Shown: positions 27,025 through 36,363, numbered from the stretch's first letter. The stretch is 64,000 bases of DNA from Epilithonimonas sp. JDS (GCF_021261315.1 NZ_JAJSAX010000001.1:124001-188000), one strand, 5' to 3'. Made by a program: numbers and translations. The notes: generated by a model not told the origin, from the letters alone.

Positions 27025-27057
27025 TAATTTATTAAAAAAATTAAGAATTAGGGAATA

Positions 27058-28863
27058 TTAGTTTCCTTCTTCCATTTTTCTTTTCAATTCTGCCAATACA
27101 TCGATATCACCAAGTGTTGATTTTTCTTCGTTGTTAGAAGAAGATGATGTGTTGCTGTTGTTGTTAGATCTGTTAGAGTTATCTCTTACATTCTTTTTCT
27201 CTTCGTCTCTGAAGATTCCTGTATGAGAAACCACTACTCTTTTGAATTCTTTGTTGAATTCGATCACTTTGAATTGAGCTTCGTCACCTTTTTTGATTTT
27301 AGATCCGTCTTCCTTCTCTAATAATCTTGATGGGCAGAAAGCTTCAACTTCTACGTCTTCGAACTGGATAGATGCACCTTTGTCGTGTACTTCAGTCGCT
27401 TTTCCAGCGTGTACAGTTCCTTCAGCGTATTTAGTTTCGAATTTATCCCAAGGGTTTTCAGTCAATTGTTTGTGACCTAGAGACAATCTTCTTGCTTGCG
27501 TATCCAATTCTAATACGATAACATCTAATTTATCTCCAACTGCACAGAACTCAGATGGGTGCTTAATCTTCTTGGTCCAAGAAAGGTCTGAGATATAGAT
27601 CAATCCATCGATTCCTTCTTCCAATTCTACGAATACTCCGAAGTTTGTGAAGTTTCTTACAGTTCCAACGTGTTGAGAACCTACTGGATATTTAGCTTCG
27701 ATATTTTCCCAAGGATCTTTGTTCAATTGCTTGATACCTAGAGAGATCTTTCTGTCTTCTCTATCCAAAGTCAATACTTCTGCTTCTACCTCATCACCAA
27801 CTTTCACGAAATCTCCTGCGCTTCTCAAGTGAGTAGACCAAGACATTTCAGAAACGTGGATCAATCCTTCTACACCTGGAGCGATCTCTACGAATGCACC
27901 ATAGTCAGCAAGAACGACTACTTTTCCTTTTACTTTGTCACCAACTTTCAGGTCAGCAGAAAGAGCATCCCAAGGATGAGCTTCTAATTGCTTCATACCC
28001 AATTGGATTCTAGTTTTCTCATCATCAAAATCAAGGATAACAACTTTTACAGTCTGTCCGTCTTCCAAGATCTCAGATGGGTGGTTCACTCTAGACCAAG
28101 AAAGGTCTGTAATGTGGATCAATCCGTCAACACCTCCTAGATCTACGAATACACCGTAAGAAGTAATATTTTTAACAGTTCCTTCAAGAACCTGTCCTTT
28201 TTCTAATTGACCGATGATCTCTCTCTTCTGTCCTTCAAGATCCGCTTCGATAAGCGCTTTGTGAGATACCACTACGTTTTTGAACTCAGGGTTGATTTTC
28301 ACAACTTTGAACTCCATAGTTTTACCTACGAACTGATCGTAATCTTTGATTGGTTTCACGTCGATCTGAGAACCTGGCAAGAATGCCTCGATTCCGTGAA
28401 CATCAACGATCATACCTCCTTTAGTTCTAGATTTTACAAAACCGTTTACGATCTCTCCAGTTTCGTGAAGTTCGTTTACTCTATCCCAAGCTTTAAGCGT
28501 TCTGGCTTTTCTGTGAGACAACTGTAACTGTCCTGTTTTGTCCTCTCTTCTGTCAACCATTACTTCAACTTCATCGCCTACTTTAAGACCTTGGTTGTAA
28601 CGGAATTCGTTTAGAGAGATCACACCTTCAGATTTGAAGTTGATATCTACGATCGCCTCTTTATCAGTCAATCTTACAACTTTACCGATGATCACATCGT
28701 TGTCTGCAAGATTGTTTAGAGAACCATTGTAGATTTCTTCCAATTCTTTCTTCTCGCTTCTGTCTTCTGCGTTAAGACCTGATTCGAAAGAATCCCAATC
28801 AAATTGTTCTGGTGTTACGTTTTGGTTCAATAGAACCTCTGCTGAATTTGTCTCTTTTGACAT
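27058..28863 (-). CDS. rpsA: 30S ribosomal protein S1
   Basis: The 601-residue product has six S1/OB-fold RNA-binding domains in a row. Repeats such as GTVKNITSYGVFVDLGGVDG and GKVVVLADYGAFVEIAPGVEG make them easy to recognise. S1 helps load mRNA on the 30S subunit; in Bacteroidetes initiation often lacks a Shine-Dalgarno sequence, making S1 important (general knowledge). The C-terminus has an Asn/Ser-rich linker and an acidic end. Promoter and terminator are both clear, so it is monocistronic. Confidence 0.97.
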   Translation of the reverse strand: MSKETNSAEVLLNQNVTPEQFDWDSFESGLNAEDRSEKKELEEIYNGSLNNLADNDVIIGKVVRLTDKEAIVDINFKSEGVISLNEFRYNQGLKVGDEVEVMVDRREDKTGQLQLSHRKARTLKAWDRVNELHETGEIVNGFVKSRTKGGMIVDVHGIEAFLPGSQIDVKPIKDYDQFVGKTMEFKVVKINPEFKNVVVSHKALIEADLEGQKREIIGQLEKGQVLEGTVKNITSYGVFVDLGGVDGLIHITDLSWSRVNHPSEILEDGQTVKVVILDFDDEKTRIQLGMKQLEAHPWDALSADLKVGDKVKGKVVVLADYGAFVEIAPGVEGLIHVSEMSWSTHLRSAGDFVKVGDEVEAEVLTLDREDRKISLGIKQLNKDPWENIEAKYPVGSQHVGTVRNFTNFGVFVELEEGIDGLIYISDLSWTKKIKHPSEFCAVGDKLDVIVLELDTQARRLSLGHKQLTENPWDKFETKYAEGTVHAGKATEVHDKGASIQFEDVEVEAFCPSRLLEKEDGSKIKKGDEAQFKVIEFNKEFKRVVVSHTGIFRDEEKKNVRDNSNRSNNNSNTSSSSNNEEKSTLGDIDVLAELKRKMEEGN

Positions 28864-28985
28864 TTTCTAAAAAATTTGTATTCCTAATTTACTCAGACTT
28901 TGGCTTTGCTGTGACTCCTGAAAAATATGGAAGATGTTAATTGTTAATGTTTTACTTCGCCGAAAGTGCGTTCACAAAAGTGGTG

Positions 28986-29016
28986 CAAAATTAAGAAAAA
29001 TATTTGAAATGAACAA
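28986..29016 (-). promoter_or_regulatory. Promoter of rpsA (TTG-N20-TAATTTTG)
   Basis: On the minus strand TTG (29014-29016) and TAATTTTG (28986-28993) are 20 bases apart. Predicted transcription start about 28980, leaving a leader of roughly 115 bases before the ATG, long for this genome and a candidate for S1 autoregulation (inference). Confidence 0.65.
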
Positions 29017-29074
29017 TATTTCGTAAGAAGTTCAAATCAATCATAATCATTTCATAATTCAACAAATAATTAGT

Positions 29075-29159
29075 AGCTTAATCCCGCTATCCACTATTAC
29101 TCCTCGCGCCGACGCTTTCCCAAGGCTTGCTGTGGGGTAACCGTTACTATCGGGGCTAT
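29075..29159. repeat. Structured intergenic repeat element
   Basis: A GC-richer 85-base block in an AT-rich gap. The ends are imperfectly inverted: taatcccgctatccactatta versus the reverse of taaccgttactatcggggcta. The centre can fold (cccaaggcttgctgtggg). I recall 'cccgctat...actatcggggcta' blocks scattered between genes in other flavobacteria, so it is probably a dispersed element. No copy elsewhere in this window. Confidence 0.5.
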
Positions 29160-29223
29160 GGGTTTGGTATTTCTTATTAATAGACAACACAATTTAGAAC
29201 TTTCAACCATCTCCCAAATCTCT

Positions 29224-29231
29224 TATCTTTG
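29224..29231 (+). promoter_or_regulatory. -7 box TATCTTTG of the helicase gene
   Basis: TATCTTTG ends only 4 bases before the ATG at 29236. If transcription starts at the usual distance, the mRNA is leaderless or nearly so. Confidence 0.55.
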
Positions 29232-29235
29232 CAAA

Positions 29236-30543
29236 ATGGAATTACAACCGATTTTTGAAAAACTGCAGATCCAGGATATGAATCAAATGCAGAAATCTAC
29301 ATACACTGCTTCTGAAAACGAAACTGACATTGTACTACTGTCACCAACAGGCTCTGGAAAAACCTTGGCATTTTTATTTCCGGTTCTTAGAAATTTGAAA
29401 TCAGATGTTAGAGGAATTCAGGCTTTGATATTGGTTCCCGCAAGAGAATTGGCTTTGCAAATCGAGCAGGTTTTCAAATCGATGGGAACGGATTTCAAAG
29501 TTTCTATCGCTTATGGTGGTCACGATAAAAAAATCGAGGTCAACAATCTGATCCAGGCGCCAGCAGTATTGGTTGGGACGCCAGGAAGGATCGCTTACCA
29601 TTTGAAGAACGAAAACTTCGATCCGGAAACCATCAAGACTTTGGTTTTGGACGAGTTCGATAAAGCTTTGGAATTAGGCTTTCAGGAAGATATGGAATAC
29701 ATCATCGGTTCTTTGACAGGTCTTGAGCAAAGAATCCTGACTTCTGCAACCGTGATGGATAACATCCCAAGATTTGTTGAATTGGACAACGAAAAGAAAA
29801 TCAACTTCCTCAAAGAAAACGAATCAAAACCAAACATCCAACTTCGAAAAGTGATGACGACTTCGGAAGATAAGTTAAACACTTTATTCCAATTGATCTG
29901 TAAAATCGGGAACAAAAGAACTTTGATCTTCTGCAATCACCGAGATGCTGTTGATAGGATCTCCGAATTATTACGAGAAAAAGGAATCCAGAGAGAAACC
30001 TTCCACGGCGGAATGGAACAGGACGAACGTGAGCGCGCTTTGCTGAAATTCAGAAATGATTCGGCGAGAATATTGATCACAACAGATCTGGCTTCCAGAG
30101 GTTTGGATGTTCCAGAGGTGGAATCTATCGTGCATTATCAATTACCACCGAAAGAGGACGCGTTCATCCACAGAAACGGACGTACGGCGAGAATGAATGC
30201 CAAAGGTTTTGCTTATTTAATTATGACCGAGGACGAGAATTTTCCCTTCATCAAAACCAATACGCCGGAAGAAAATGTTTCGGAAAGCAACAGAGTTCCT
30301 GAGAGAACTCCAAATCAAACGATCTACATCAGTGCCGGAAAAAAAGATAAAGTTAATAAAGTTGATATCGTGGGTTATCTCATCAAAAAAGGAGAACTTG
30401 AAAAAGACGACATCGGTCTGATAGAAGTGAAAGACACCACTTCTTATGTTGCAGTCAACCGTAAAAAAACCATCGAACTGCTGAAAAAACTAGCCAATGA
30501 AAAGTTGAAAGGCAAGAAGGTAAAAATAGAGATCGCTTATTAA
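29236..30543 (+). CDS. DEAD-box RNA helicase with DbpA-type RNA-binding domain
   Basis: The ATG at 29236 is chosen because the promoter box lies directly before it and an upstream TTG/ATG start would be inside the intergenic repeat (435 residues). Helicase motifs are visible in order: SPTGSGKT, PARELALQ, GTPGR, DEFD (motif II, a variant of DEAD), SAT, LITTDLASRGLDVP and HRNGRTAR. The last 75 residues form a DbpA RNA-binding domain (GYLIKKGELEKDDIGLIEV, then KKVKIEIAY). DbpA helps 50S ribosome assembly in E. coli; the same role here is inference. Confidence 0.92.
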   Translation: MELQPIFEKLQIQDMNQMQKSTYTASENETDIVLLSPTGSGKTLAFLFPVLRNLKSDVRGIQALILVPARELALQIEQVFKSMGTDFKVSIAYGGHDKKIEVNNLIQAPAVLVGTPGRIAYHLKNENFDPETIKTLVLDEFDKALELGFQEDMEYIIGSLTGLEQRILTSATVMDNIPRFVELDNEKKINFLKENESKPNIQLRKVMTTSEDKLNTLFQLICKIGNKRTLIFCNHRDAVDRISELLREKGIQRETFHGGMEQDERERALLKFRNDSARILITTDLASRGLDVPEVESIVHYQLPPKEDAFIHRNGRTARMNAKGFAYLIMTEDENFPFIKTNTPEENVSESNRVPERTPNQTIYISAGKKDKVNKVDIVGYLIKKGELEKDDIGLIEVKDTTSYVAVNRKKTIELLKKLANEKLKGKKVKIEIAY

Positions 30544-30559
30544 TAAGCGATCTTTTTTA
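30530..30559 (+). terminator. Terminator overlapping the helicase stop codon
   Basis: A perfect 24-base palindrome, agatcgcttatt (30530-30541) and its complement (30542-30553), followed by TTTTTT. The left arm encodes the last residues and the stop of the helicase gene. It can also serve the convergent gene that ends at 30557. Confidence 0.85.
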
Positions 30560-31447
30560 TTGGATTCCAGTAACATTCATCGGCAGAACGTAAACAGAAT
30601 TTGAAGCAGTGATAAACAAAGTTGAGTGGTCTTTTCCACCAAAAGTCACATTAGAGGTCCACTCTTCATCAATTGGAATATTGGTTAATTTTTCACCTTT
30701 ATTATTGAAGATCGTTACACCTTTTCCTGTTAAATAGAGATTTCCTTGGCTATCGAGCGTCATTCCGTCCGAACCCATTTCGCAGAACAATCTTTTTTCG
30801 GAAAGTTTGCCTTTGCCAAGAATGTCGTAAACATAGGTTTTTCCGGCATCGATATCAGAAACATACAGTTTTTTCAGTTTTTGAGAACCGATGATCCCGT
30901 TGGGTTGTACAAACGTTTCCAGTTTTGTGATCGTTCCATTTTCATTTCGGTAATAAAGATTCTTCTCTGGAATTTCTACTTTGAAGTATTTCCAATAATC
31001 CCTTTCATACAAGGGATCCGTGAAATATATACCACCAAATTTGTCGATCCAAAGGTCATTAGGACCATTTAGTCTTTTGCCTTCAAAACCTTTGGATATA
31101 ATTTCGATTTCTTTATTTTTATTGATTTTCCAAATCTCGCCGTTGTCATCGGAACAAGTAATTAGATTGTCATTTTTATCGAAATAAGTTCCATTGGCCC
31201 TGCCTGTTTTGGCAAGAAACAGCTCTACTTTGTTGGTTTTCCAGTTCCAGAAATAGATCTTGTCATTCGGCTGATCGGTGAAATAGACATTTCCTTCTTT
31301 GTCAGCAGCCGGACCTTCTGTAAAAGTAAATTGACTCGAAAGTAATGTCGGTGGAAGTCTAAATAATTTTATATTAGTATCCTGAACTTTGCAACTCATC
31401 AAAATCAATATAAAAGCCGCATAACAAAGCTTCCAAAAACTTTTCAT
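30557..31447 (-). CDS. SMP-30/gluconolactonase-family lipoprotein
   Basis: A 296-residue six-bladed beta-propeller of the SMP-30/gluconolactonase/LRE group. Lipoprotein signal with lipobox LMSC at residues 16-19. Blade motifs include FTEGPAADKEGNVYFTD (metal Glu), NGPNDLWIDKFGGIYFTDP, and VSDIDAG (metal Asp). These calcium-dependent lactonases hydrolyse sugar lactones; the substrate here is unknown. Single gene. Confidence 0.88.
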   Translation of the reverse strand: MKSFWKLCYAAFILILMSCKVQDTNIKLFRLPPTLLSSQFTFTEGPAADKEGNVYFTDQPNDKIYFWNWKTNKVELFLAKTGRANGTYFDKNDNLITCSDDNGEIWKINKNKEIEIISKGFEGKRLNGPNDLWIDKFGGIYFTDPLYERDYWKYFKVEIPEKNLYYRNENGTITKLETFVQPNGIIGSQKLKKLYVSDIDAGKTYVYDILGKGKLSEKRLFCEMGSDGMTLDSQGNLYLTGKGVTIFNNKGEKLTNIPIDEEWTSNVTFGGKDHSTLFITASNSVYVLPMNVTGIQ

Positions 31448-31586
31448 ATGTAGATATTTAATGTTTTATTTTACCATATGCAATCGCTGTATCTTTATCG
31501 TCCTTTGTATATTCTAATAATGGCGATTTCATGATGTAAATTCTAAAGTTGCAAGATACAATTTGTGTAAAAGAATTAAAAATAAT

Positions 31587-31594
31587 TATCTTTG
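31587..31594 (+). promoter_or_regulatory. -7 box TATCTTTG before the MerR regulator
   Basis: TATCTTTG lies 17 bases before the chosen ATG at 31612 and so supports that start over the more upstream one at 31549, which would put the box inside the coding region. Confidence 0.55.
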
Positions 31595-31611
31595 AAAACT
31601 CGATCAAAACA

Positions 31612-31944
31612 ATGAAACTTAATCTTCCTGACAAACTTTATTATTCTATTGGCGAAGTCGCAAAGGCTTTCGACGTCAACACTTCACTGATCCGATATTG
31701 GGAGCAGGAATTCCCGATCATCAAACCGAAGAAAAATAAAAAGGGAAACCGCTACTTCACACCTTCCGACATTGAGAATCTAAAGATCATTTATCATCTC
31801 GTCAAAGAAAAAGGTTATACTTTGGATGGCGCAAGAGTAGCTCTGACTACCAACACAAAAATCTCGGAAACCATCACTATCATTGACAGATTGGAATTCA
31901 TTAAAGCGGAACTTTTGAAGCTTAAAAATTCTTTGAACGACTAA
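31612..31944 (+). CDS. MerR-family transcriptional regulator
   Basis: A 110-residue protein with a MerR winged helix-turn-helix (YYSIGEVAKAFDVNTSLIRY, then GNRYFTPSDIENL). It has no C-terminal metal or ligand domain. The start was moved to 31612 on the basis of the promoter box. Short MerR proteins of this type are conserved in flavobacteria; the target is unknown. Confidence 0.88.
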   Translation: MKLNLPDKLYYSIGEVAKAFDVNTSLIRYWEQEFPIIKPKKNKKGNRYFTPSDIENLKIIYHLVKEKGYTLDGARVALTTNTKISETITIIDRLEFIKAELLKLKNSLND

Positions 31945-32011
31945 TAAAAAATAATTTTAATTAATAATTAAATTTTGATTCATTTTATTTAACTTTGGTT
32001 AAAACACAAAG

Positions 32012-33361
32012 ATGAATCAGAAATTACCTTTCCAAATCCGGAAAAGGCAGCTTCTCAGCCTTGCTATATTCGGAATTCTTATTATTTTTTCACAAGTTGT
32101 ATTTACTTATTACAAGAAAAATCAACATTACGAAAAACTCATCATTACTTTTGTTTCTGAATCAGATTCAAAATCAAAATCTGAAATTATTCTTACAGAG
32201 TTTGATCCAAATCAGCTGGACGAAAATCAATGGAAAAATCTTGGATTTTCAGAAAAACAGGTCAAAACTATTCTGAAATATAAAGAAGTTGTTGGCGGAA
32301 ATTTCAGCTCCAAAGCGCAGTTCAAAAAATGCTATGCCGTCTCTCCAGATAAATATGAGGAATTAAAAAACTACATTTTACTCCCGGAAACGAAAGCTGA
32401 AGCGAAAAATCAGAACTTCAATTACAAAACATTTGAAAAGAAAAAACTCAATATCAGAGGGAAATTCAATCCAGATTTATATTCACAAAAGGATTGGGAG
32501 AATTTAGGTTTTTCGGAGAAACAAGCGTCTGCAATTTTGAAGTATAAAAATTATCTCGGCGGAAGTTTCATCAGCAAAGAAAAGTTGAAGGAATGCTTCA
32601 TTATCAATGATGAACAGTTTTCCCAAATGTCGCCATACTTAATATTACAGACTAAAACACCGGAAACTTTAGCAAACAAATTTGAGAAAAAGAGAGAAAA
32701 AGAATCGGTAAAAATCAATCAATATTTTGATCCGAATACTTTAAATACTGAACAATGGCAAACTTTAGGTTTTTCTGAAAAGCAGGCGAATGTGATTGTC
32801 AATTATCGTGATAGAAATCTGCGAGGAAGTTTTAAATCTCTAGAAGACATTCAAAAATGTTTTGTTATTTCTGCTGAGAAATTTGAAGAAATGAAACCCT
32901 GGATTAGACTTTCTGTTCCGGAAAAGGCTAAACCAACTGAAGAGAAAACAATCGTCTCAGAACAAACTGATTTCTCTAAAATTAATCTTAACCAAATCAC
33001 TTTCAAGCAATTACAGGAATTTGGATTTACGGAAAAAGACGCTGCCGGAATTCTAGCTTTCCGAAAAAAACTTGGCGGTTTTATTAATAAAAATCAGCTG
33101 TTAGAAACTTATGAAATCGACAGAGCAATGGGCGAAAGACTGATTTACTCAGCGAAACTTGACAATTCGAATGTTGCAAAATACACACTGGCAAATGCAC
33201 CGGAAGACTGGCTGAAAAAACATCCCTATTTCCGGTATTCCGCCGACAGAATCATTTATTACCGAATCACGAATCCGGACGACAAAAAAATATGGAAATT
33301 CCTTAAATTAAAACCTGAATATGAGGAAAAAATGAGACTTTACATTATAAATGATAAGTGA
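32012..33361 (+). CDS. Membrane-anchored protein with four helix-hairpin-helix units
   Basis: A 449-residue protein with one N-terminal membrane helix (about 14-32) and four similar modules of about 75-80 residues. Each has the form FDPN-L---W--LGFSEKQ---ILKYK---GG-F--K--L--CF, a ComEA-like helix-hairpin-helix pair. The fourth module is shorter (NLNQITFKQLQEFGFTEKDA). The modules would face the periplasm. ComEA proteins bind DNA in competence, so a DNA-binding role is possible but unproven. A TAACTTTG box lies at 31990-31997. Confidence 0.8.
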   Translation: MNQKLPFQIRKRQLLSLAIFGILIIFSQVVFTYYKKNQHYEKLIITFVSESDSKSKSEIILTEFDPNQLDENQWKNLGFSEKQVKTILKYKEVVGGNFSSKAQFKKCYAVSPDKYEELKNYILLPETKAEAKNQNFNYKTFEKKKLNIRGKFNPDLYSQKDWENLGFSEKQASAILKYKNYLGGSFISKEKLKECFIINDEQFSQMSPYLILQTKTPETLANKFEKKREKESVKINQYFDPNTLNTEQWQTLGFSEKQANVIVNYRDRNLRGSFKSLEDIQKCFVISAEKFEEMKPWIRLSVPEKAKPTEEKTIVSEQTDFSKINLNQITFKQLQEFGFTEKDAAGILAFRKKLGGFINKNQLLETYEIDRAMGERLIYSAKLDNSNVAKYTLANAPEDWLKKHPYFRYSADRIIYYRITNPDDKKIWKFLKLKPEYEEKMRLYIINDK

Positions 33362-33368
33362 TAAGTGA

Positions 33369-34091
33369 TCAGTCGATGGTTTTTGCAGAATCTTCCAATA
33401 GATTATTAAGTTCTTTCATTTCAGTGGCCGTAAGATCACGCCATTTCCCGACTGGTAAATCCAGTTTGATGTTCATAATCCGAATCCTTTTCAGCTTTTT
33501 TACTTCATAATCCAAATGCTCGCACATTCTACGGATTTGACGGTTGAGACCTTGTGTGAGAACGATTCGAAAATTCATCGTATCAATTTTTTCGACCTCG
33601 CATTTTTTGGTCACAGTATCAAGGATTGGAACACCGCTTCTCATTTTTTTCAGAAATTGCTCGGTAATCGGTTTGTTCACTCTCACGATATATTCTTTCT
33701 CGTGGTTGTTTCTGGCCCGAAGAATTTTATTGACGATATCACCGTCTGATGTCAGAAGAATTAAACCTTCACTCGGTTTATCCAGTCTTCCGATCGGAAA
33801 AATACGTTTTGGATGGTTTATATATTCGATGATGTTATCATTTTCCCGCTTTGTATCGGTTGTACAAACAATCCCGATAGGTTTGTTGAAGGCAATGTAA
33901 ACAAATTCCTCTTCAGCTTTTTTGATGGTTTTCCCGTCTACCAAAATTTCGTCATCGTCCGAAACTTTCGTTCCCAATTCGGGAATGACACCGTTGATTG
34001 TGATTCTGCCTTCTTCCAAAAGCTTATCTGCTGCTCTTCTGGAGCAGAAACCGACTTCTGATAAATATTTGTTGATTCTGATTTTTTCCAT
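33369..34091 (-). CDS. RsuA-family pseudouridine synthase, RluF-like
   Basis: A 240-residue enzyme with an N-terminal S4 RNA-binding domain (INKYLSEVGFCSRRAADKLL) and a catalytic domain with the Asp motif GRLDKPSEGLILLT. The RluF-type QGLNRQIRRMCEH is also present. It should modify U2604 of 23S rRNA or a nearby uridine; RluB-like specificity cannot be excluded. Convergent with the HhH gene, only 7 bases apart. Confidence 0.87.
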   Translation of the reverse strand: MEKIRINKYLSEVGFCSRRAADKLLEEGRITINGVIPELGTKVSDDDEILVDGKTIKKAEEEFVYIAFNKPIGIVCTTDTKRENDNIIEYINHPKRIFPIGRLDKPSEGLILLTSDGDIVNKILRARNNHEKEYIVRVNKPITEQFLKKMRSGVPILDTVTKKCEVEKIDTMNFRIVLTQGLNRQIRRMCEHLDYEVKKLKRIRIMNIKLDLPVGKWRDLTATEMKELNNLLEDSAKTID

Positions 34092-34116
34092 TTTAAATAA
34101 TTATTGAAGAATAAAA

Positions 34117-34707
34117 TTAATCTTCTCCGTAAACCGTATATTTCTTGTTACTGAAAATTATTGCACTTACAGATAGTCCTATGAAGTATGAATTGGAAAC
34201 ATTGGAATTGTAACGATAAATAAACAATCCACCTTCCTGAATCAACCTTTTTGAGAAAGATTCCTGATAGCCTAATTTACCTCCAAAATAGTGTGTATTG
34301 CTGATATTGGAATTGTTAAACTGTTTTCCGTACTCAAATTCCACAACAAACTTTCCTTCATCTTTTCCAATGATAAATTTTGGCTGAATCGTCCAATTTA
34401 GAAGATGCAGATTGTCGCTCACATAATTATACTTAAGTCCCGTTCCAAGAGCAAAAAATGGCAAAAGATGATAACCGCCAACAACTCCAATCCCATAAGT
34501 AAAATCGTTGGGAAGATACGGCGCAACATTTTCCTGATAATATGGTGAATCCCTATTCTGATTTTCCTTAATCGAATTTCCAAGATTATATCCAATCTGT
34601 ACATTTGGACTGATGTAAAATCCCATTGTTTTGCTTTTGCTTCCTTCTGATTGTCCAAATACAGAAACTGAAAACATCAAGCTTAAAAGAAGTAGATTTT
34701 TTTTCAT
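34117..34707 (-). CDS. Outer-membrane beta-barrel protein, function unknown
   Basis: The ATG at 34707 gives a signal peptide ending SVFGQ; a longer ORF running upstream into truB is an artefact. The 196-residue product has amphipathic strands with aromatic residues (GFYISPNVQIGYN, GLKYNYVSDNLH) as in small 8-strand barrels. It starts 7 bases after the truB stop and is likely co-transcribed. Confidence 0.7.
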   Translation of the reverse strand: MKKNLLLLSLMFSVSVFGQSEGSKSKTMGFYISPNVQIGYNLGNSIKENQNRDSPYYQENVAPYLPNDFTYGIGVVGGYHLLPFFALGTGLKYNYVSDNLHLLNWTIQPKFIIGKDEGKFVVEFEYGKQFNNSNISNTHYFGGKLGYQESFSKRLIQEGGLFIYRYNSNVSNSYFIGLSVSAIIFSNKKYTVYGED

Positions 34708-34714
34708 CAATGTA

Positions 34715-35413
34715 CTATTCTGAAATTTTAAAATCATCGTTAATGAAATCCGAGCTTGCATTTTCCACAGAATAATCGCCGATTTTTGTCCTTCTAAGTT
34801 GTGTAAGATAAGCTCCGACTTTAAGTTCCTGACCAATGTCGTGCGCAAGACTTCTAATGTAGGTTCCTTTGCTGCAGCCAACTGTAAACGAGACGATTGG
34901 TAAATTAATCTCAATATTATTAAGATAATGAATCGTCGTTTTTCTGGATTTCATTTCTACTTCTGTTCCGGCTCTTGCAAGGTCGTAAGCTCTTTTTCCA
35001 TCGATTTTTAGCGCTGAAAAAACTGGTGGTTTCTGATCTATTTCTCCGATGAATTTTGCTAAAGTTTCGTGAATCAATTCTTCTGTAATATGAGAATAAT
35101 CAACGTGAAGGATTTCGGGTTTCTCAGTATCGTAAGATTCTGTCTGAACTCCGATTTTTATCTCTGTCCAGTACTCTTTCGGAGCATCCTGAATTTCCGG
35201 AATTCTCTTGGTAAATTTTCCTGTGCAGACAATCAATAATCCTGTTGCCCGCGGATCCAAAGTTCCGGCGTGACCGATTTTGAATTTCTTTGGCAATTCC
35301 GGGAATTCTCTTTTGAGTTTGTACTTCAACTTATTGACAGCCTGAAACGAGGTCCAATCCAAAGGTTTGTCCAATAGAAATATGTGTCCGGATTGTAGTT
35401 CTTCTGATGTCAT
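34715..35413 (-). CDS. truB: tRNA pseudouridine(55) synthase
   Basis: TruB makes Psi55 in the T-loop of nearly all tRNAs. The 232-residue product has the catalytic GHAGTLDPRATGLLIV with its Asp and the LLDKPLDWTSFQAV start. I take the ATG at 35413; the region upstream is a repeat. It lacks the C-terminal PUA domain, as usual in Bacteroidetes. Part of the conserved ftsX-DUF3098-uppP-truB order. Confidence 0.94.
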   Translation of the reverse strand: MTSEELQSGHIFLLDKPLDWTSFQAVNKLKYKLKREFPELPKKFKIGHAGTLDPRATGLLIVCTGKFTKRIPEIQDAPKEYWTEIKIGVQTESYDTEKPEILHVDYSHITEELIHETLAKFIGEIDQKPPVFSALKIDGKRAYDLARAGTEVEMKSRKTTIHYLNNIEINLPIVSFTVGCSKGTYIRSLAHDIGQELKVGAYLTQLRRTKIGDYSVENASSDFINDDFKISE

Positions 35414-35521
35414 TTGGGTGCGAGAGTTTGAGCGTTGGACAGTTTTGAAAAATTTCTCTAACAGAGAAAAAAGCCTTATTAAGGTTTGAAACCTTGACAA
35501 GGTTGAAAATATCGTTCTTAG
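35413..35521. repeat. Repeat-rich gap upstream of truB
   Basis: Contains a 'gcgagagtttgagcgttgg' unit of the minisatellite family at about 35420-35440 and the palindrome aaccttgacaaggtt at 35490-35504 preceded by aaggtttgaaacc. Both kinds are dispersed in flavobacterial genomes as I recall them. They may act as hairpins between uppP and truB. Confidence 0.4.
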
Positions 35522-36340
35522 TTATTTAAAGAAATAAAAATAAATCAACAAGCCAATCCCAACCACAATTCGATACCAGCCCCATGGTTTGAAACCGTAT
35601 TTATTCAAAAGACTGATAAACGATTTGATTGCAATCCAAGCCACTACAAAAGCGACGATGTTTCCAACGATGAAAATTAAAATGTGATCCTGAGATTCTA
35701 AAATCATCTCGTAACCTTTTTGAGGATGTAAGGTTTCCTTACCCCATGTTTTTACAAATACAGAATAAAGCGTTACCGCCAACATTGTAGGAACTGCGAG
35801 GAAAAATGAAAATTCTGCCGCTGCTTTTCTGGATAAACCCTGAGCCATTCCGCCAATGATAGAAGCCGCACTCCTACTCGTTCCGGGCATCATCGCCAAA
35901 CATTGCCAGAAACCAATCGTGACTGCTTTTTTGATCGTAATTTCTTTTTCATCGTGGATAACAGGATTCTTGAACCAACTGTCTGCAAACAGCAAAACTA
36001 CGCCGCCCAAAACCAAAACCGTGGAAATCGCAATCTGGTTTCCTAATACGGATTCAATAGCATCATCCAAGAAAAAACCAATGATCAAAGCAGGCAATAC
36101 TGCAAAAGCCAATTTGTAATAAAACTGGAGATTGCTGAAGTCAAAGAACTTTTTACCATAAGCCACAACCACGGAAAGTATTGCTCCAAACTGGATAGAA
36201 ACCTGAAACATTTTAAGAAATTCTGTCTCCTCCAATCCCATCAAACTGGCTGCAAAACCCATATGAGCGGTGGAAGAAATTGGTAAATATTCGGTTAAGC
36301 CTTCGATGATCGCAATGATGATTGCTTTGATTAAATCCAT
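35522..36340 (-). CDS. uppP: Undecaprenyl-diphosphatase (BacA family)
   Basis: A 272-residue inner-membrane protein with about eight helices, recycling the lipid carrier undecaprenyl pyrophosphate for cell-wall synthesis. The two active-site motifs are present: EGLTEYLPISSTAHM at about 14-28 and PGTSRSAASI at about 152-161. Loss or overexpression of this family changes bacitracin resistance. Confidence 0.95.
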   Translation of the reverse strand: MDLIKAIIIAIIEGLTEYLPISSTAHMGFAASLMGLEETEFLKMFQVSIQFGAILSVVVAYGKKFFDFSNLQFYYKLAFAVLPALIIGFFLDDAIESVLGNQIAISTVLVLGGVVLLFADSWFKNPVIHDEKEITIKKAVTIGFWQCLAMMPGTSRSAASIIGGMAQGLSRKAAAEFSFFLAVPTMLAVTLYSVFVKTWGKETLHPQKGYEMILESQDHILIFIVGNIVAFVVAWIAIKSFISLLNKYGFKPWGWYRIVVGIGLLIYFYFFK

Positions 36341-36363
36341 TGTTTCGTTAGTTTTATTAAAAA

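Noticed and set aside
34708-34914. N-terminal extension of the outer-membrane protein into truB
   Set aside because: The extension is out-of-frame truB sequence; the ATG at 34707 gives a proper signal peptide.
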